Origin: Rhynchopus sp. YZ270_cl-10 | Taxonomy: Eukaryota > Euglenozoa > Diplonemea > Diplonemida > Diplonemidae | Length of the DNA stretch: 64,000 bases | Assembly (NCBI GenBank): GCA_964035575.1 | Contig: OZ037850.1 | Location: forward strand, 310,001-374,000 | Reading direction: 5' to 3' | In this document: positions 51,843 to 63,270 of the stretch, one piece after another | How positions within the stretch are numbered: the first letter of the stretch is position 1 | Layout: each line of letters opens with the position of its first letter | Notes under the pieces: model-generated | What the model saw: only the letters and a program-made list of their open reading frames with translations | What the model was told of the DNA's origin: nothing | Database searches by the model: none | Program-made: the position numbers and the translations under genes

Positions 51843-54800
51843 TCAGAAAAACTCGAGCGAGCAGATCGCGTCGTAGAGCGAGACAATGGTGAAGGAGAGG
51901 CCGTCGCTCATTGTGTTCCACTTTGTGACCTCGGCGAGCTGTGCGTCGGTGAGACCATGCGCCTTGCCGCTGCTGTTCATGCGAGAGAGGAGGGGCGCAA
52001 CTGCCTTGGCTGCATGCAATCGCTTTTGATGCATATTCCGAAGTGTCTTATACATCTCGTTCAACACCTTCTGGTGCACAGCCTCGTACGGTACGTGCCA
52101 CAAAAAGATAGTCTTGTTGGGGTTCATGTCTGCAGTCATAGGTACCTCGCGCACAGAGAGGTACCCCATCACCTTCATACGGTACATGTGCTGTCTCACG
52201 TCGGTCTCAGAGGCAAGCGCCTGGCTGACAATGTCCTTCTCCTCAAGTGCCTTCTTCTGCAGCAAAATCTTGAAGATGCGGCGACCAAGGTAGGTGAACT
52301 TCTTGCCGAGGATGAACTCCAGCTGTGCGTCTCGTAAGCATGCTGTTATTGCGCCCTGTTTTGTTTGGTTGTGGTGTTATTTGAATAAAACGCGACCACT
52401 TTTGGGGTCATTTTGGCTTTCTTGACAAAAAAAAAACTAGTCGTTTTGAAGGGGGAAAAAATGGAGTGAGTGTTGATGTAAAGGGGAGCAGAGGTGCTCG
52501 ACCGTCAGGGGGTAAGGAGTGTATACCATGTTGACAGCGTACCCCTGCTGCAGGCTAACGTGTTTCAGTATCGGGAAGTTGTTGAGGTGTGCAAGCCCAG
52601 CTGACAGCCCGCCCAGGATCTCCCGCATGCGTTCCGAAACCTCAGGGAAGGTGGTCAAGTTGACGAGCTGCTCCTCTCGCAGGGGGTGCGAGTTCTTAGG
52701 CATGGGGGGGATCGTACACGTATTCTTGTAGATCTGTTAAGTGTTTGTTATGACATTGACAATCTGAAGGGTTCTGCATATGGGTCGATTTCAAAACCCC
52801 CCCCCCCCCCCCCCCCAAAGTTCTTTTTTGCCTTTTTCATGATATGGTCAGTTTTTTTGCAGTCTGGGGCCCGGAACCACCCCAAAAATGGGTTTCTGGG
52901 GGGTTTTGGATGGTTTCGGGGCAAAATACACCTTTTTTGACAATTTTCATGGTTAAAATACGTGTTTTTGGCCTATTTTGGCCCTTTTCCTGTACAAAAG
53001 GGTGATTTAGACCAGTTTTTGCCACCACTTCACTCCACGTACAGAAATATCAATCTTTTCAACAATGAATGCAATCAAGACTTCCGTTGCAAGCATGAAG
53101 ACGCTGTCAGCTTACAGTAGCCTGTCGAAGGGCGCCAGCACCACGACCCGACACGAAATCGCAGCTTCTTTTCTGCATAAGCTGTCAGGTGGAGAAAGCC
53201 TGAGTTTTCTCATGGGCATGCTTTCAAGAAAAGATCGTGGTGAGCTGTGGAAGCTGCAGTCGGGGACCTTTGGGGATGCCTTCAAGGAATTTGACGACCA
53301 GACAAAGAGGAACATCGTCGCCAGCCTGGGATGGCCACATACTCAGTTTAAACATGCAGGACTTGTGGTGGGTGAAAGGTTTGTGAAAAAAGGTTTGTGA
53401 AAAATTTGTGCCCAAAGTGTCTGGCAAACTGCCTCGACCAGACTCGGACACTGATGAGTTGTCGGTGACCTCTTCTTCACAAGACACTGACGACACTGCG
53501 ACTGAAGCTGATAGCGAAGAACCTGACACGATGAACCCTCTGCGAAAGAAGCTTCTCAAAAAGCGCCTCCGTGGGGATCGGCATTTCAATGCGCTCAAGG
53601 ACAAAAAAGAGCGCCAGAAGAAAAAGGACGCGAGCAAACAAAGAAGAACAACCGCGCCAACCACGTCAAAAAAGAAGAGAACACAAACTAAGTAAAAAAA
53701 AAAAAAAATACACAAATCAAGATAATCACAATTCAAAAAAATGCCTCTCTCCCTCTTTGTTGTACGCACCCCACCCTTGCCCCCCAAATCTACTAAATCT
53801 CCCTTATACAGGAAAAGGGCCAAAATAGGTCAAAAACACACCAATATGGCCCAGAAGGATATATTTCACCCCCAAAACCCCACAGGAGACCCACAAAACC
53901 GGTACGGGGGTGTTTCGTGGCACCTGTTGGTGCTCAAACTTCAGAAACCCCGAAACCCAGTTATACAGTGAAAATAGGCCAAAATAGGCCAAAATAGGCC
54001 AAAAACACGTATTTTAACCATGAAAATTGTCAAAAAGGGTGTATTTTGCCCCGAAACCACCCAAAACCCCCCAGAAACCCATTTTTGGGGTGGTTCCGGA
54101 CCCCAGACTGCAAAAAAACTGACTATATCATGAAAAAAGCAAAAAAGAACTTTTTTGGGGGGGGGGGGGGTTTTTGAAATCGACCCATATCACCAATGCA
54201 TTTTGATTCAATTTTCCACTATTACATTCGATAAAATGAAACTTGGTGCAGGAATTCTTGAAAAAAAAAGGGGGGAGCATACATCACTCGGTGGTATTGC
54301 CGAGACCCTCTGTGGGTACTTCAGCATGCATTCGACCAGATGGCTTGCATTGTCGTTGACCACACGCTTGACAAGATCGATCGCGTCGCAGCTCCGCTGG
54401 TGGTGCAGGTACTTCACCTTGTTGACACGCAGCAGCACGGGGGTCTCATCCCCACCCTCGGACACATCCATAGGCGCCCCTTCCTTGCCTATGATCTCTT
54501 CGAGAGGCGACTCATGCTGGAAGGAGTCCTCTTCTCGCTTGCGCTTTTGCCCCTTCTTTTTGCCCTTTTTTTCTAGCGTCGCGTCAAACTTTTCTAGAGG
54601 CTGTAGCGTCGTTTCTTCTTGAATGACAAAATGAATTTTCGGCGACACTTCAATGAAATGATTCGTGATCATATCGGCGAGCTGTTTTTGCAAATGCTCC
54701 TTCTTCCTTGCAGTCGCATCATGCGGGAGGTGGCAGAACGGTCCTGTAGGGTCTGTCATGGCAAATTCCAACACGCTCTCCTCACAGGCACGGCCGTGCT

Positions 54801-55569
54801 GTAGAAGAACCTTCACAATCTGCTCGCCCTCATCCCCAAACAGCTTCTTCGAATTCTGCAAAATCCACGGATGCTTAATCCTCATCACCAAAGCATCGGG
54901 CATGCAATAATACACTGTCGGCGCCGCAGTTTGAAACCCAACCGCACCATGGTGAATTAATACTATCAACGCGCGCCGCAGTTTTGAGTGGTCGTATACT
55001 GAAAGGAGAGGAGGGGGTGAGAACAGAAGAAAGGCTATTGGAAAGTATTGCCAAGAAGGCGGAAAGGTTTCCACCAAAGTTAGATTCTTATACTTTCAGT
55101 TCACAAAATTGAAAGTATTTGAGAGGGTCAACACATGCACCCAAAAGAAGGATACTTGAGCAACAGGTTGATCATTTGACGGAAAAACATCAAATATCGT
55201 TGGAAAAAAAACCCCCCCCTGTGATGACAATAGCTATCTTCACCCACACAGGAAAAACGGGAAACGAAACAGGGGAGAGTTTGTAGTTAGCTTCCACAAG
55301 GAGGTTGTCGCATTGTTGGAGGTTAAAGTTGAAATGATTTTTTTTTCTAAAAGGGGGGGGGGGGGGGGAAAGAGGACGCAATGTGACATACGAAGCCCGG
55401 AGGGAATCGTGGTGGAACAGTGGTGGGCCAATTGTGTAATGGTTGCGGGCCCTAGTTTGAGAAGGCGTGAGACCACGAGATGGGGCACGACCCCGAAGTG
55501 TTGAAGGGTGATATCGCAGGCGAGGGAAAGCTTTTCGGGGCTTTTGATGGACTGCGCGGGGGTTGCCAT
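51843..55569 (-). CDS. POLR3C: RNA polymerase III subunit RPC3 (POLR3C/RPC82)
   Basis: Four exons: 55569-55392, 54998-54283, 52733-52527 and 52355-51843, phases 1, 0 and 0, giving 537 aa, close to the human 534. Donors GTATGT, GTATGC, GTATAC; acceptors TTTCAG, TTAACAG, AAAACAG. The N-terminus (DITLQHFGVVPHLVVSRLLK) and YDHSKLRRALIVLIHHGAVG form the first winged helix, and IKHPWILQNSKKLFGDEGEQ follows the family order. A Lys-rich linker (KKGKKKGQKRKREEDS) comes next. The last exon carries LLQKKALEEKDIVSQAL and the EVPMTADMNPNKTIFLWHV segment typical of the RPC3 C-terminus. RPC3 is part of the initiation subcomplex (with RPC6 and RPC7) that recruits Pol III to tRNA and 5S genes. Intron 2 contains a 1.4-kb transposon. 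Confidence 0.9.
53065..53400 (+). CDS. Transposon-borne open frame 1, unknown
   Basis: 111 aa, MNAIKTSVASMKTLSAYSSL at the start, in the interior of the inverted-repeat element. Mixed hydrophobic/charged composition with HKLSGGESLSFLMGMLSRKD and SLGWPHTQFKH; looks like a small globular helical domain. No DDE transposase or helix-turn-helix signature that I recognise. It could be an accessory protein or captured host sequence. It is the best plus-strand frame of the window. Confidence 0.45.
   Translation: MNAIKTSVASMKTLSAYSSLSKGASTTTRHEIAASFLHKLSGGESLSFLMGMLSRKDRGELWKLQSGTFGDAFKEFDDQTKRNIVASLGWPHTQFKHAGLVVGERFVKKGL
53408..53695 (+). CDS. Transposon-borne open frame 2, acidic-to-basic tail
   Basis: 95 codons directly after frame 1 and in a different frame, with no ATG near its start. 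The first half is acidic and Ser/Asp-rich (DSDTDELSVTSSSQDTDD), the second very basic (KKLLKKRLRGDRHFNALKDK) and ends KKKRTQTK. Low-complexity charged composition like a nucleic-acid-binding tail. Whether it is expressed together with frame 1 is not known. Confidence 0.35.
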   Translation: MPKVSGKLPRPDSDTDELSVTSSSQDTDDTATEADSEEPDTMNPLRKKLLKKRLRGDRHFNALKDKKERQKKKDASKQRRTTAPTTSKKKRTQTK

Positions 55570-55793
55570 TGTGTTTTTTCCCCTCCCTTTTCCTCTTTTC
55601 TTTTTGTACTGTTCTGTCTTCCTGCAGGGTGAATGTTGGGGGGAGTCAAGCGAAAAGCGCACAGATGGAACAAAGAAAAAAAAATGAATATTTTGCTAAA
55701 CTGAAAGCGGTTTTCGTAAATCGTTTATGCATTTCATGTTATACTGTACTCCAGGGGGGAAGGGGGTATTATAGTATAACAAAAAGACCCCAA

Positions 55794-58700
55794 TTACTCA
55801 TCCATAGGGCTCCCTGTGCGCTGTCGCTTACGGTCGCGCGGGCTGTTGGATCTGCTGCGTCTTCTCTTCCGGTTGCGGTCCCTGTCATGATCGCGGTTAC
55901 GGTCCCCACGGTCCCGGTCGTCCCGTCTGTCCCTTTTGTCTTTTCTGTCTTTCTTCTCCCTTTTGTCCTTCTTTTCCTTCTTGTCCTTGCCCTCCTTCTT
56001 GCTGTTCTTGTCGTCCGAGTTGTCGTCCACACTAATGCATTTGCTTTGAGGCACTTTTTCTTTTGCGTGCTCAATACGCGCTTTTGCCTTTTCAGCTCCG
56101 TTCGCAGCGTCGACAACCTTTGCAGCACCCTCGCTTGGCTTGGCTGGGCCCTCTGCACGCTTCTTCAACAGTGCATCCACGTAAAACTTATAGTAGTACG
56201 GGTAGTAGTACGTAGTGATGAGCTTGTCGTCTGAGGTGAGGCCTGTTTCTTTGGCGGCGTCGTGGGCAGCCTGTGTGTGTGGTGTGGTGTGGGGTGATGT
56301 GTGTCATTGCAAAAACAATCAATACCTTGATGGCGCGTTTGGCTGCTTCGTCCTGTATCTCCTTGGGCACTTCGGGCTTCTTTTCCTCTGGCTGTGGCTG
56401 TGGCTGCGGCTCGGGTGCAGGCTTGCTGATAGGTTGCGGGTCTGGCTTCGGCGCCGGCTTGGGTTTGGGCTTGTCCTGCAGAAGTGCGAGAAGGTTCTGC
56501 TCGCTTTCCTGGGGGGTGATTTTTTTGCTTTCGTCCTTGCGCTTTTGGTCCTTCTGGATCTGCTGCAGCTGGTTGATAAGGCTCTCGCGGCCTTGCAGTC
56601 CTGCTTGTGCTGCGGCCGGTGCAGGGGTCGGTGCTGTCTGCTCTGGCTGTGTCTGCTGCCACATCGGGAACGCCTGCTGCTGCATGGCCTTCGCAAATGC
56701 CTGCTGCGCTGCCTGATGCTGCATATGTTGCACCATCCCTGGATGCTGCTGCATCTGCTGCACCATTCCTGCCTGCTGCTGCATCTGCTGCAGCAGCTGT
56801 GCCGCCTGTTGCTGTGCCTGGGTCTGTTGTGTCTGCTGCGCTTGTTGTGCTTGCGGTACCTGTTGTGTCTGCTGTGCCAAGGGCTGTGGGGGCGCTTGCT
56901 GCCCAGGGTGCATCTGCAGTCCCTGCTGCGGTGGTGCAGGCCACTGCCCTGGTGGTGGTCCCTGCGGCGGGGGTGCCTGTGGCGGTGGTGCAGCATTGTA
57001 CTGCCCAGCGTTGTGCTGTACAGGTGCAGGTCCTGGTGGTGCAGCGTTGTTGTACTGCCCAAACGGTGGGAACTGCCCAAATGCCTGCCCTGGTGCTGGC
57101 CCTGGTGGCGGACCTGGCGGGCCTGGGGGACCTGGCGGTGGCACCTGTGGTGGTGGTACAGCGCTGTACTGCCCACGTCCAGGGGGGCCTGGTGCTGGTG
57201 GTGCATGCGTCGGTGCAGCATTGTGCCCTGGCGCAGGCCCTGGGGGTGGCGGCCCGGGCACTGGAGCCCCACGCCCACGCGGCATGGGTGGTTGGCGTGC
57301 GGGGAGCGGCGCTGGTGCATGAGGCACTGGTGCGTGCTGTACTGGTGCTGGTGGTACTGGTGCTGGTGGTACGGCCTGCTGCTGCTGTCTTGGCTGCGGC
57401 GGTGCTGTCTTTGACAGCGGCGCTGGCGCAGGCGCTCGCACAGGCGCAGGAGCTGGCACAGGCGCTGGCGCTGGCACCGGAGCCTGTGGCACAGACGCAG
57501 ACGCACCTGCACTCGGCGCCGGCCCTTTGGGGAGAGGTGGTCCCGTTGGAAGAGGTGGCTGTGCAGCGTTCGCGGCAGGTGCAGGCGCCTTGGCCGGTGC
57601 AGGTGCAGGTGCGGGTGTAGGTGCCGGTGTTGGTGCAGGTTCAGGTGCCTTGACCGGTGCAGGTGCAGGTGCGGGTGTAGGCGCAGGTGCCGGTGCCGGT
57701 GCCGGTGCCGGTGCCGGTGCCGGTGCCGGTGCCGGTGCCGGTGCCGGTGTTGGTACAGGTGCAGGTGCAGGCGCCTTGACCGGTGCAGACACCTTCGCCG
57801 CAGTCTGCGCAGGAGCAGCACTCACCTGCACATGCTTCGGATCCACCACTGCCGGAGCACCACCCACCATATGCGGGAAGGACTTGCCATGCGCCGCAAG
57901 AAGACGGGTCAACTTCTCTGGCAGCGGCGGCGGCACGTCAGCACCCTCTGGGAGCGGCGGCATGGGGAGCTTGCCGAAGCCCTTGAGCACCTCGATGGAC
58001 GGTGTCACACGGTCGAAGAGACCGTCGCCCAGCATGACGTCGAGCTGCTGCAGGATGCGGTCGTCGCTGCTCTGCCACATGGCTTCGTACGAGGCACGTT
58101 GCTCCTTGTCCCACTTCTCCACGACCGCCTTGTACTGAGGGTACCTTCCGAGGACGGTGTCAAACTTGCGAGAGAGAAGCTCTGCAGGAGACGCGTCGAC
58201 ATCGAACCCACCATTCGCCACAGCTGCCTCCACTACGTTCACCAAGTCTTCTGGGGCCTTTACTCCCCACATTGTACGGTACGACGTCTGGATCAATTCG
58301 CTTCTCCCAGCAAACGTCTTCCTGAATTTCGGGTATCTCTTCAACACCTCCTCCAAGGGCTGCTTCAGCAACCCCACAGCACGTTCCTGCAACGACGGCA
58401 CTGCTTTCGGCGGTGGGCCACTTGGCAACGGCGGCCCCTTGGCACCCTTTCCACCCTTTCCTCCAGCAGGAGCACCCTTCGGCGCCCCCTTTGGCATTGT
58501 TGGCCGAGGGGCGTTGTCCTCAACTGTACGCAGCAGGGTCCGCAACTTATCAACATCTAACCACGTTCGGTACAAGGTGAACTGCCGTAAGAGCATTCGC
58601 GTTGCGGTGAAGTCGGGGGGTACTTGGCCTTTGATGCAGGCTTCGATGAGGAAGGGGAGGTTCTGACGGACTGGGTCGCACATGAGTGCATTGCTGCCGT

Positions 58701-59913
58701 CGATTAGGCGGGATAGGTCTAGCATGAGATAGAGCGTAGCACGGCGTATGTGCAGCTCATCCTTGTGGTAGAACGTCGAGGCCATCACGATGCTCATGAA
58801 GTGCCCCATGTCAGCCGCCTTCGTACGCACCACCCACGACGTCACCACCCTAAGAAGCAACGGTGGCGGCGCCCCCACCACCCCCGCAAAGGCCTTATGC
58901 AACCTTGCCAACACCTTCAACACCCCGTTCACATCCTCCTCCGACAGCGTGGCAGGCGTGTTCGTCGCCGTGTAGTACAGCTCCCGCTTCTCCTTCTCCT
59001 CAAGCAAGTCGTCGTCCTCAAAGCCCTCGAGACCGGTCATCTCTTCTAAGGGCTTCTCTGCTGGGAGGGGTTCGGGCTGTGGTTCGGCAGGGCGTGGCTG
59101 CGGTGGTGGGGCTACGCTGTGTGGTGGTGGCACGGGCGCCCCACGACCACCATACGGTGCTGGGACACCATGTGGCACAGGTGCACCACGCCCACCGTAA
59201 TGCGCTGGTACACCATGTGGTACAGGTGCGCCACGACCACCGTACGGTGCTGGTGCATCATGTGTCATGGGTGCGCCTCGGCCGTATGATGATGGTACGC
59301 CATGTGGTGGTGGTGGTGCTATCCGTGACACCCCCGCATGGCCGTTCGGTGGAGCGCACGGCGGCAGATGCTGGTAGTGGTGCTGTGGCGCCGGCGGGTA
59401 CCCACCTTTCTTTGCACCCTTGACACCCTTCCCGTCGCCACCTTTCTTCCCCTTGTCGCCACCTTTCTTTCCTTTGTCTCCACCTTTCCCTTTCCCATCG
59501 CCGTAACCGCCGTAACCTTTTCCATCGCCATAACCCTTTCCGTCGCCATAACCCTTTCCGTCGCCGTAACCTTTCCCATCACCACCTTTCTTCCCATCGC
59601 CTCCCTTCTTCCCATCGCCTCCCTTCTTCCCATCGCCTCCCTTCTTCCCCGGGGCGACAGGGATTTTGACTGGGAGCTGTAAAAAGAGGGTATAATAATG
59701 AGAGCATGGGAGAGAGGAGAAGGAGGAGGAGGAGGAAAACAAAGAGAAGAAGAAAGAAAAGTGTAGAAACGAGGAACCTAAGCCAGTAAGATGAGTCCAT
59801 GCCTCTCATGATGAGCAAAAAAAAAAAAAACACAAAGTTTGAAACAAAAACCACATCCTATCAGATTCGCAGGAGAGGGGATGAGGAAAAGGAGCACATA
59901 CCGGCGCGGACAT
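55794..59913 (-). CDS. CID-like, Pro/Gln-rich, RS/RD-tailed RNA-processing protein
   Basis: Exons 59913-59902 (12 nt, MSAP), 59676-56326 and 56270-55794, phase 0 throughout, giving 1279 aa. Donors GTATGT and GTATTG; acceptors TTTACAG and ACACAG. The N-terminus has KKGGDG and GDGKGY tandem repeats, then Pro/Gly repeats. Residues about 235-385 form an all-helical domain like the RNA polymerase II CTD-interacting domain (MGHFMSIVMASTFYHKDELH, RATLYLMLDLSRLIDGSN). A second helical domain (about 430-575) follows, then a long Ala-Pro repeat and Pro/Gln-rich region. The tail has a Tyr-rich segment (TTYYYPYYYKFYVDALLKK) and an RD/RS-rich end. The architecture recalls splicing-linked CID proteins such as CHERP or SCAF types. 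Probably nuclear, coupling transcription and splicing. Confidence 0.78.
57672..57756. repeat. GGTGCC hexanucleotide microsatellite within coding sequence
   Basis: A run of GGTGCC units encodes an Ala-Pro dipeptide tract in the CID-like gene. The 6-bp unit keeps frame at any copy number, so length variation between strains is likely. Confidence 0.8.
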
Positions 59914-60078
59914 GATTTTTTTTTTTCCTTTCAAATTCCCTTTTTTTTTGGAAGAGTTCCCCCTTCCCCTGCTGGGTGTGATGTTAAGGTGGGGGGATGC
60001 GAGAACAAAAAAATTCAAAAAAAAAAATCCAGTTTTTCTTCCTACTTTTCTAAAATCTAAAAACTTCTAAAAACAATT

Positions 60079-62223
60079 CTATAGCAGCTGCTGTATGCAG
60101 ACCGCCCCTGGCTGGTCCTCTCTGTGGCCGTATAGCTTTCCGTTTAGGGTTCCTACTATGGTAAAGACCCCTTCTTGCAGGGTCAACTCGGTTCCTGGAA
60201 CGTAGCCCTTCTCCTGTGCACCTTCCCGTGAAAACCCTGCAATGCTGCCGTCCGCTAGTGGATACCAATATGAATGCGGGTCAGCCACGCTTTGCGGTGC
60301 TGAAGGTGGCACCTTCCGCCTCCCAGACGGAACACCTCCTCCTCTCCCCACCTCAATGTCCCGCGACTTTCCTAACAGCTCCGAACACTCTCGCAGCATG
60401 GTGTCCAAATCTGAAGTCGTTGTGGAAACGGAAGATGCACGGTGTGGGTTGCTGTCCTTCTTTCTTGATCGAACCGAAGCGAGCTGGAGAGATGTAAGAC
60501 TATCCAACGCAAGCGCTTCGTCAAAGTCTGGCAGCGACGTTGACGTCCCGGAGTAGCGAGAAACGCTTGGTTTGCTTGCAATGCTTGCCACTGCAGATGC
60601 GCTGTAATGTCTCCCCTCCACCGGTTTGTTTGGCGTCTGCGGCTGCGGGCCTAACAGATCAATCTGCTCTGAAAACGGATACGCGACAGACGTCGCTGTG
60701 CCCTTATCAAAGGTATACCCTGCGTCTGTCTGCATCGCACAGGACGTCACCTCACCCACCATGGTGTGCCACATCGACGTCGAAACGCTCTTACACGCCG
60801 GCTGCACCATCACACCAACGTCCTTTACGGGGCCGTCCTGGCGTCTCGCCGACTGCGCTCCGCCTGCATGCGTCATCGTCTCCTGCGACACCATCTTAGG
60901 TCTCCAGTAGCACTCCAACTCAATAGGGTCCGTGCCTGCTTCCATCGCGCTCTGTGGGAGAGGTGAGGTCGACCTTTCAGTGGTGTGGTTGTGGCTGTAG
61001 TGAGGCAGGTTTGGCGGGAGAACACGGGGGGGTGTCTGTCTCGGAGCCGGCGAAGCGGAACGGCCACGAAGTTGTCTTGCGGGGCTGACGTACCGTGATG
61101 GGGGACGTTGGTTGGGTGGTACCTGAGAGGCTCCTGGGTACACCTGTTGGGTTTGATGTATTGAAGTGACCCGCGTAGGGATGATCTCGGTTTCGTAGAC
61201 TGTGGCCAGAATTGGATCGGACCGTGAAATGGATGTGGAGCGCGACTGTGTGGTCTTCTTCCCTGCGCGCTCTGTCTCGAGTTCGGCCTTCAGCGCCACA
61301 ATCTCTTCCGCCTGCTTCTTCAGCGTCTCCTTCACCTCTCCTCTCAACGCACGCAGTTTGAAGTTCGAGGGGGAGTCTTGCGGGTCCCTGGCTTGGAGGA
61401 GGAGCTGGCGTTTTAGTTGGGCTATTTGTTGTTTTAGGGCGCCGGTTTCTTTGGTGTGGGTGTCACGTTGGGTGTTGAAGCGCACTTGCAACTCTTCTAG
61501 GGCCCCTACACCACCACCACCACCACCACCACCCACACCATGCTGACCCCCTTGCTGCATACGCTGCTGATGCGGACTCCCCAACCTCCCCCCCTCTGCT
61601 GGCGTCACCGGAAACCCTAACCTCTCCGCCGGCGTAAAACTCGGCGGATAAACCGGCGACCCCACTCCCTGATGCTTCTGCGTCGGCGTCCCACTCCGCG
61701 CCACGACCCTCCTCTTGGAATGACACTTACACTTTATGTTGTGGTGCACCAACTTCTCATCTGCAACCTCGTGTGTACGCGGCCTGTCTACTGACACGAT
61801 TGATAGCAGCTTCGGCGTTTCTTTGTCGGCGTAGATGACATCAAGACGCCGTGACGTCAACTCAAAGTACACTACCTCGAGGGTGTCTAGAGGGTCCTTT
61901 CTTCCGGGTGGAGTGTCCGGGAGGAGGAGAAGCAGGTCGGGCTCTTCGTTGAAGCGAAGAAGGAGAAGCGTGCCGTCGGCTGAGCCAACATCGGCAGGTT
62001 TCGAGGAAACAAGAATACCAGATATGTTCTCGACCAACGCCTTCCGCAACGGCCGCCCCCCTGCAGAAGATGAGCAAACCAACACCATTCTGCACGTCAC
62101 CACAAGAATCTCTGCATCCATCCTCGTCCCCCCAAGCACCTTACAATGCGAAACGCACAACGAATGTGGCCCCGAATACGAAGCCAGCTCCGGAGACGGG
62201 ACATCTACTGCCCATACATCCAT
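60079..62223 (-). CDS. PH-like/coiled-coil protein, unknown
   Basis: 714 aa, single exon, ATG MDVWAVDVPSPELASYSGPH behind a long pyrimidine-rich leader. Residues about 25-150 alternate hydrophobic strands (AEILVVTCRMVLVCSS, TLLLLRFNEEPDLLLLLPD, LEVVYFELTSRRLDVIYADK), compatible with a PH-like beta sandwich. A Gly run and a coiled coil follow (about 235-315; LKQQIAQLKRQLLLQ). The middle is disordered and rich in Ser/Pro/Arg. The last 60 residues form another small beta domain (SYWYPLADGSIAGFSREGAQ, FTIVGTLNGKLYG). The style resembles the protein at 20931-23084 (coiled coil plus beta domain), suggesting a lineage-specific cytoskeletal set. No enzyme motif. Confidence 0.72.
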   Translation of the reverse strand: MDVWAVDVPSPELASYSGPHSLCVSHCKVLGGTRMDAEILVVTCRMVLVCSSSAGGRPLRKALVENISGILVSSKPADVGSADGTLLLLRFNEEPDLLLLLPDTPPGRKDPLDTLEVVYFELTSRRLDVIYADKETPKLLSIVSVDRPRTHEVADEKLVHHNIKCKCHSKRRVVARSGTPTQKHQGVGSPVYPPSFTPAERLGFPVTPAEGGRLGSPHQQRMQQGGQHGVGGGGGGGGVGALEELQVRFNTQRDTHTKETGALKQQIAQLKRQLLLQARDPQDSPSNFKLRALRGEVKETLKKQAEEIVALKAELETERAGKKTTQSRSTSISRSDPILATVYETEIIPTRVTSIHQTQQVYPGASQVPPNQRPPSRYVSPARQLRGRSASPAPRQTPPRVLPPNLPHYSHNHTTERSTSPLPQSAMEAGTDPIELECYWRPKMVSQETMTHAGGAQSARRQDGPVKDVGVMVQPACKSVSTSMWHTMVGEVTSCAMQTDAGYTFDKGTATSVAYPFSEQIDLLGPQPQTPNKPVEGRHYSASAVASIASKPSVSRYSGTSTSLPDFDEALALDSLTSLQLASVRSRKKDSNPHRASSVSTTTSDLDTMLRECSELLGKSRDIEVGRGGGVPSGRRKVPPSAPQSVADPHSYWYPLADGSIAGFSREGAQEKGYVPGTELTLQEGVFTIVGTLNGKLYGHREDQPGAVCIQQLL

Positions 62224-63270
62224 TTTTTATGAAAACCAAAAAGAGAGGAGAGGAAAGAAAAAGGGGGGAGAAAAGACGGCCTCCGTCTCCCTCTGTATTG
62301 TTGGTGTTGATGTGGAAGAAGGTTGGGTCGTGAAGGGGTGGGTAAGAAAAAGGGTGGGGGTTGGGGGGCTCTGTTTTGCTGTGTTACTGGGGGGGGGCCG
62401 AATAGTAGACCCCGGGTCCACTATTAGGCGAACCGACGGGTATAAATCGGGGGTCTCAGAAAAAAAAATTTTTTTTTCCAAGTTGAATAGTAGACCCCCC
62501 CTAAATAGTAGACCCCCCCAAAATTTTTTTTCTGTATTTTTACTAAAAACCCTCCTGTCGATGAGGCTGATAGGGTGTGTCAAAATATACTGATTTTTGC
62601 TTCTTTGGAAAGATTTGTCACAAAATCTATCCAAAGAAAGAAAAATCAATTTGAAATTTGTAGTTGATCCCCTCTAAAATTTTTCCGCGACTTCCGCAAA
62701 AAGTCAAAAAAAACGAAAACCTGGGGGGGGGTCCACTATTCAGCGGAAAAAAAAATTTTCCCCCAGACTTTCTCAGGGGGGGTCCACTATTCAAAGGAAA
62801 AAAAATTTAAAAAAACCCAGAATTCCCAGGGGGGGTCTACTATTCAAGGGGGGTCTACTATTCAGGGGGGGTCCACTATTCGGCCCCCCCCAGTAACGTC
62901 AAAAAAAAAAAGGTGTTTTTTTTTAGGTACGTCTGTGCTTAGTTACCTCTAAAAGGCATGGGTGGAGATGCAGGAAAAGAGGTATCGATTTTTAAACAAA
63001 ATGGCCTTTGTAACAAACCCGACGATGACACATATTCGTAAAGAAAAAATAGTAGGATCAGTAGGTAAAGTTGTTTTCGTTGATTGCACAAATCCTCCTG
63101 TTTGAGGGATTGATTGGCGACCGTACCGGTAATACTATTTCTCCTTTAAAGCAAGCTTCGTAGGAATAAAAAAATAGGACAGTTAGAGAGCGTTAATAAC
63201 AAGGTTAAAGAAATCAGAGATCAAACTCTGAATCTAAACGTTTCTTTTTCCGTGTTTTTTTAAAATTATT
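62224..63270. other. Spacer with a TA-flanked inverted-repeat element
   Basis: The left part is the leader of the upstream gene; the inverted-repeat element (62387-62893) fills half. A half A-type module (GTGCTTAGTTACCTC) lies near 62933-62950. No supported gene. Confidence 0.55.
62387..62893. mobile_element. 507-bp TA-flanked MITE with internal ACTATTC repeats
   Basis: Ends read CTGGGGGGGG-CCGAATAGTAGACCCC and the inverse at the right, both bordered by TA (62385-62386 and 62894-62895). The ends are followed by tandem units of GGGGGGTCTACTATTCA-type on one side and their complements on the other. No coding frame. Probably a non-autonomous element of a Tc1/mariner-like group; it differs in sequence from the other TA-flanked elements here. 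Confidence 0.75.

Larger units (their letters stand above)
52781..54187. mobile_element. 1.4-kb TA-flanked DNA transposon with long TIRs, inside a POLR3C intron
   Basis: Left end TGGGTCGATTTCAAAA plus a run of 18 C; right end the inverse, with a run of 14 G. Both ends are bordered by TA (52779-52780 and 54188-54189). The inverted repeats are about 215 bp long (to about 53000, and from about 53965), and the right one has an extra, more diverged partial copy at about 53810-53960. Two open frames on the plus strand lie between them. It sits wholly inside intron 2 of POLR3C, antisense to the host gene, leaving the splice sites intact. TA duplication suggests Tc1/mariner-type insertion, but no transposase motif is visible. 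Confidence 0.85.

Noticed and set aside
56215-57620. Plus-strand frames of 337-399 codons opposite the CID-like gene
   Set aside because: Cys/Trp/Leu- or Ala/Val-rich antisense shadows of Pro/Gln/Ala repeats; the minus-strand model has domains and consistent splice sites.
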